A DNA stretch of 64,000 nt, from positions 1-64,000 of the forward strand of contig JASFXZ010000168.1 in assembly GCA_032209605.1 (NCBI GenBank), in the 5' to 3' direction. Of the stretch, positions 62,234 to 64,000 are shown piece by piece. Source of the DNA: Mactromeris polynyma (Eukaryota; Mollusca; Bivalvia; Venerida; Mactridae). Position 1 is the first letter of the stretch, and every line of letters begins with the position of its first letter. The notes under the pieces were generated by a model. That model was not told where the DNA came from. It saw only the letters and a program-made list of their open reading frames with translations, and did no database searches. The position numbers and the translations under genes were made by a program.

Positions 62234-64000
62234 TAAATGTTTCCCGAGGTTTTCGAAAAATCACGAATTTCTATCTTCGACAAAAAAATTGTCTCTCCGA
62301 TTAACCCAGAGTCAGTCAGAGTCAGTCAGAGTCAGTCAGAGTCAGTCAGAGTCAGTCAGAGTCAGTAAGAGTCAGTAAGAGTCAGTAAGAGTCAGTCAGA
62401 GTCATTCAGAGTCAGTCAGTGTCAGTCAGTGTCAATCAGAGTCAGTCAGAGTCAGTCAGAGTCGGTCAGAGTCAGCATAAGAGTCAGCATAAGCCGTAGA
62501 TTTAGATGAAAGTATACATATATTTATATATTTCAATAGGTTTCATCAAGACGAACAAAATGATGTATTACTTGACATATTTACGCGAAAAAAAAATTTC
62601 CGCTAAAAATCAAAATCGCGTACAGGTCTAGACCTGTGATAGAATTTCATTTTTCGGAAAAAAATTATTTCTCTCCGATTTGGCTAATTTTTTCAGGACT
62701 TAAAGACTTACCTACCCCATCGACGAAAATGTCTTCAGCTATGCAATATATCCATTTTAAATGTTTCCCGAGGTTTTCGAAAAATCACGAATTTCTATCT
62801 TCGACAAAAAAATTGTCTCTCCGATTAACCCAGAGTCCAGTCAGAGTCAGTCAGAGTCAGTCAGAGTCAGTCAGAGTCAGTCAGAGTCAGTAAGAGTCAG
62901 TAAGAGTCAGTAAGAGTCAGTCAGAGTCATTCAGAGTCAGTCAGTGTCAGTCAGTGTCAATCAGAGTCAGTCAGAGTCAGTCAGAGTCAGTCAGAGTCAG
63001 CATAAGAGTCAGCATAAGCCGTAGATTTAGATGAAAGTATACATATATTTATATATTTCAATAGGTTTCATCAAGACGAACAAAATGATGTATTACTTGA
63101 CATATTTACGCGAAAAAAAAATTTCCGCTAAAAATCAAAATCGCGTACAGGTCTAGACCTGTGATAGAATTTCATTTTTCGGAAAAAAATTATTTCTCTC
63201 CGATTTGGCTAATTTTTTTCAGGACTTAAAGACTTACCTACCCCCATCGACGAAAATGTCTTCAGCTATGCAATATATCCATTTTAAATGTTTCCCGAGG
63301 TTTTCGAAAAATCACGAATTTCTATCTTCGACAAAAAAATTGTCTCTCCGATTAACCCAGAGTCAGTCAGAGTCAGTCAGAGTCAGTCAGAGTCAGTCAG
63401 AGTCAGTCAGAGTCAGTAAGAGTCAGTAAGAGTCAGTAAGAGTCAGTAAGAGTCAGTCAGAGTCATTCAGAGTCAGTCAGTGTCAGTCAGTGTCAATCAG
63501 AGTCAGTCAGAGTCAGGTCAGAGTCGGGTCAGAGTCAGCATAAGAGTCAGCATAAGCCGTAGATTTAGATGAAAGTATACATATATTTATATATTTCAAT
63601 AGGTTTCATCAAGACGAACAAAATGATGTATTACTTGACATATTTACGCGAAAAAAAAATTTCCGCTAAAAATCAAAATCGCGTACAGGTCTAGACCTGT
63701 GATAGAATTTCATTTTTTCGGAAAAAATTATTTCTCTCCGATTTGGCTAATTTTTTCAGGACTTAAAGACTTACCTACCCCATCGACGAAAATGTCTTCA
63801 GCTATGCAATATATCCATTTTTAAATGTTTCCCGAGGTTTTCGAAAAATCACGAATTTCTATCTTCGACAAAAAAATTGTCTCTCCGATTAACCCAGAGT
63901 CAGTCAGAGTCAGTCAGAGTCAGTCAGAGTCAGTCAGAGTCAGTCAGAGTCAGTAAGAGTCAGTAAGAGTCAGAGTAAGAGTCAGTCAGAGTCATTCAGA
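62234..64000 (-). repeat. Satellite array in inverted orientation (mirror arm of a fold-back)
   Basis: Reverse complement of the monomers just before it. First palindrome at 62623 is 389 bp from the turn, equal to the 389 bp from 61571 to 61960 in the left arm. The following palindrome spacings, 525 and 538, correspond to 524 and 534 on the left plus one and four inserted bases. The 'gaccgactc' variant pattern (present, absent, present) and the CTTAC unit counts (3, 3, 4, 3) mirror the left side in order. Extra single bases (near 62836, 63218, 63243, 63515 and 63524) set this arm apart. Confidence 0.93.

Overview
The window is eukaryotic, most likely arthropod (probably insect) heterochromatin. 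The evidence is a tandem satellite array covering about 83% of the sequence, an env-bearing Ty3/Gypsy-type LTR retroelement inside it, and a short non-LTR retroelement remnant. The species cannot be named from the sequence. I found no host protein-coding gene, tRNA, rRNA or CRISPR array.

Layout. 1-1147: satellite monomers. 1148-10577: a complete, recently inserted LTR element on the minus strand (636-bp LTRs, 4-bp target duplication CCTG, gag, pol, env). 10578-47460: satellite. 47461-47886: a 5'-truncated LINE/SINE-like insert with an ATTCT-type tail and a flanking 6-bp duplication. 47887-62233: satellite. 62234-64000: satellite in the opposite orientation, a near-perfect mirror of the monomers just before it.

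The satellite monomer is about 534 bp. It holds a 14-bp perfect palindrome (CAGGTCTAGACCTG), an AT-rich part, a nested 10-bp minisatellite (unit CTGACTCTGA and variants) whose copy number changes monomer length in 10-bp steps, and an internal degenerate duplication. There are roughly one hundred monomers. Diagnostic variants recur at fixed distances and reveal local higher-order repeats: a 6-mer of 3202 bp, a 4-mer of 2080 bp, a 4-mer of 2116 bp, a 3-mer of 1592 bp, and a block duplicated 22,431 bp away.

The retroelement carries gag and pol in one reading frame, separated by a single in-frame TGA. Pol has protease, reverse transcriptase and RNase H, the first two histidines of the integrase zinc finger, then jumps directly to the integrase C-terminal domain: the catalytic core is missing, in frame. 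Pol ends in a chromodomain-like segment. A separate ORF encodes a baculovirus-F-like envelope protein with an unusually long C-terminal tail and a good splice acceptor just before its ATG. Only one difference was seen by eye between the two LTRs, so the insertion is young. Because its own integrase is defective, it was probably mobilised by a relative's enzyme, unless the deletion arose during the last reverse transcription.

The most interesting signals are the integrase-deleted yet recently inserted env plus chromodomain element, the concentration of rearrangements at the satellite palindrome, the patchwork of higher-order repeats, and the mirror-image fold-back at the right end. The fold-back carries extra single bases and may be an assembly or read artefact.
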